DNA of 64,000 bases from Shewanella atlantica (GTDB taxonomy: Bacteria; Pseudomonadota; Gammaproteobacteria; Enterobacterales; Shewanellaceae). Made by a program: the position numbers and the translations under genes. The DNA lies in contig NZ_RXNV01000009.1 of NCBI RefSeq assembly GCF_003966265.1, positions 62,001 through 126,000 on the forward strand. Direction: 5' to 3'. The notes under the pieces are model-generated. The model made no database searches, was not told where the DNA came from, and saw only the letters and a program-made list of their open reading frames with translations. Shown here piece by piece: positions 63,186 through 64,000 of the stretch (the stretch's first letter is position 1; each line of letters starts with the position of its first letter).

Positions 63186-64000
63186 AACATCTAACCTTAT
63201 CGCTTGTGATCTTCAGTCTCGCTGTCGCTTGCTCCGGCTGCGGATCGAATCAGAGTTTTGTGTTTAACAATATCGATATAGGTAAAGGGCTTTCGGCTCT
63301 GGGGCATACCCAGGACGCACTGACCGAGGTCGATGAAACGGCCGAAATTGCCCTGGGCCGAGATATAGCAACCAATCTTCTTGGTGTCGCCCCCTTACTC
63401 GAAAACCGGGAGGTGCAGCAATATGTCAACCGGGTAGGTCGCTGGGTCAGCATGCACTCAGAGCGTCCGGAACTACCATGGAGCTTTGCCGTACTCGATG
63501 ACAACAGCATCAACGCCTTCGCCGCGCCCGGTGGCTACATAGTACTCACCAAAGGTTTACTGCTTACTCTCAACAACGAAGCTGAATTGGCCGGGGTACT
63601 CGGCCATGAAATATCTCATGTTCTGCGAAGACACCATTTAAATGCACTGAAAAAAGCCAGTGGCATGAGTGCGTTGACCGATATCACCAGCGTCATCTTA
63701 ACCGCAAAAGAGCAAGATACGGAGTCGCTAAAACTCATTAATGCAGGAACAGAGTTATATACCCGAGGGTTAGATAAAGAAGATGAGTTTGAATCCGATC
63801 TGATGGGCATAGTCCTGGCCACCAGAGCCGGTTACAACCCTTATGGTCTGCCCGCCGCACTGCAGAGACTGGAGATGATACATCCCGATGACGCGGGTCT
63901 CGCCATGTTGTTTAAAACACACCCATCACTGGATGAACGACTCAACCGCTTAGATATGGGTATGGCCAGCGGCTTCGAACGGTTTGAGAACTTACCCACA
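63182..64000 (+). CDS. M48-family metallopeptidase lipoprotein (partial)
   Basis: First 273 codons of a peptidase cut by the right edge. A lipoprotein-like signal ends ACSGCGSN. The zinc motif GVLGHEISHVLRRHH carries HExxH, and a third ligand is likely in DEFESDLMG (E of EFESD) about 60 residues on, as in BepA/LoiP-type M48 enzymes. FAAPGGYIVLTKGLL is the family strand before it. ATGA overlap with the SH3 gene shows coupling. It probably cleaves or assembles outer-membrane proteins in the periplasm. Confidence 0.9.
   Translation, partial: MKHLTLSLVIFSLAVACSGCGSNQSFVFNNIDIGKGLSALGHTQDALTEVDETAEIALGRDIATNLLGVAPLLENREVQQYVNRVGRWVSMHSERPELPWSFAVLDDNSINAFAAPGGYIVLTKGLLLTLNNEAELAGVLGHEISHVLRRHHLNALKKASGMSALTDITSVILTAKEQDTESLKLINAGTELYTRGLDKEDEFESDLMGIVLATRAGYNPYGLPAALQRLEMIHPDDAGLAMLFKTHPSLDERLNRLDMGMASGFERFENLPT

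Overview
The window looks like chromosomal DNA of a marine Shewanella or a close relative. The grounds are a Na+-translocating NADH:quinone reductase operon (nqrABCDEF), an outer-membrane decaheme cytochrome of the OmcA/MtrC type, other small multiheme cytochromes, a pepsin-like (shewasin-type) aspartic protease, and a split borosin methyltransferase/precursor pair whose sequence closely follows Shewanella SonM/SonA. The genus call rests on recalled family resemblance, not on a search. No rRNA, tRNA, CRISPR array, transposase or prophage was seen.

Layout. 1-5 kb: a minus-strand electron-transfer module (pentaheme NrfB-like cytochrome, NrfC-like ferredoxin, NrfD-like membrane subunit running off the left edge), a one-TM unknown protein, and two atypical LysR-type regulators. 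5.3-10.6 kb: a plus-strand run of shewasin-like protease, GNAT acetyltransferase, borosin alpha-N-methyltransferase, borosin precursor and a TPR/GGDEF diguanylate cyclase; this is the most interesting part of the window. 10.7-13.9 kb: a small membrane protein and a ClpC-like AAA+ unfoldase. 14.0-20.0 kb: nqrF to nqrA on the minus strand. 20.6-22.7 kb: a dicarboxylate-type symporter fused to a periplasmic solute-binding domain. 23.2-28.0 kb: a nucleoside-type BMP ABC transporter. 28.9-33.9 kb: the decaheme cytochrome, two more LysR-type regulators of the same atypical kind, and a tiny triheme cytochrome.

34-45 kb holds mostly single genes: peroxiredoxin, a CLCA_X/LPD1-like protein, a DHFR-like reductase with a divergent TetR, a solute-binding protein, a MITE-like element, pyrC, an NHL-repeat protein followed by a duplicated pyrC 3' end, an ArsR/permease pair with matching operators, a DUF3943 outer-membrane protein, and ppiC. 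45.8-53 kb: a VOC protein, a NmrA-like reductase, an NhaC antiporter, an AraC regulator and a SnoaL-like lipoprotein. The reductase and the lipoprotein share a 21-bp-spaced direct-repeat element that suggests one AraC regulon. 52-58.8 kb: small oxidoreductases with LysR regulators, a MiaA-type tRNA prenyltransferase of unusual sequence type, and deoD. 59.2-64 kb: a second-messenger operon of GAF/HD-GYP phosphodiesterase, CHASE2 adenylate cyclase, SH3-domain protein and an M48 metallopeptidase cut by the right edge.

Three kinds of small repeat sit between genes: REP-like palindromes (8351, 22758, 22811, 22854), heptanucleotide tandem repeats of differing unit (8388, 8453, 22980, 33514), and a 266-bp element with 16-bp terminal inverted repeats (38077-38342).
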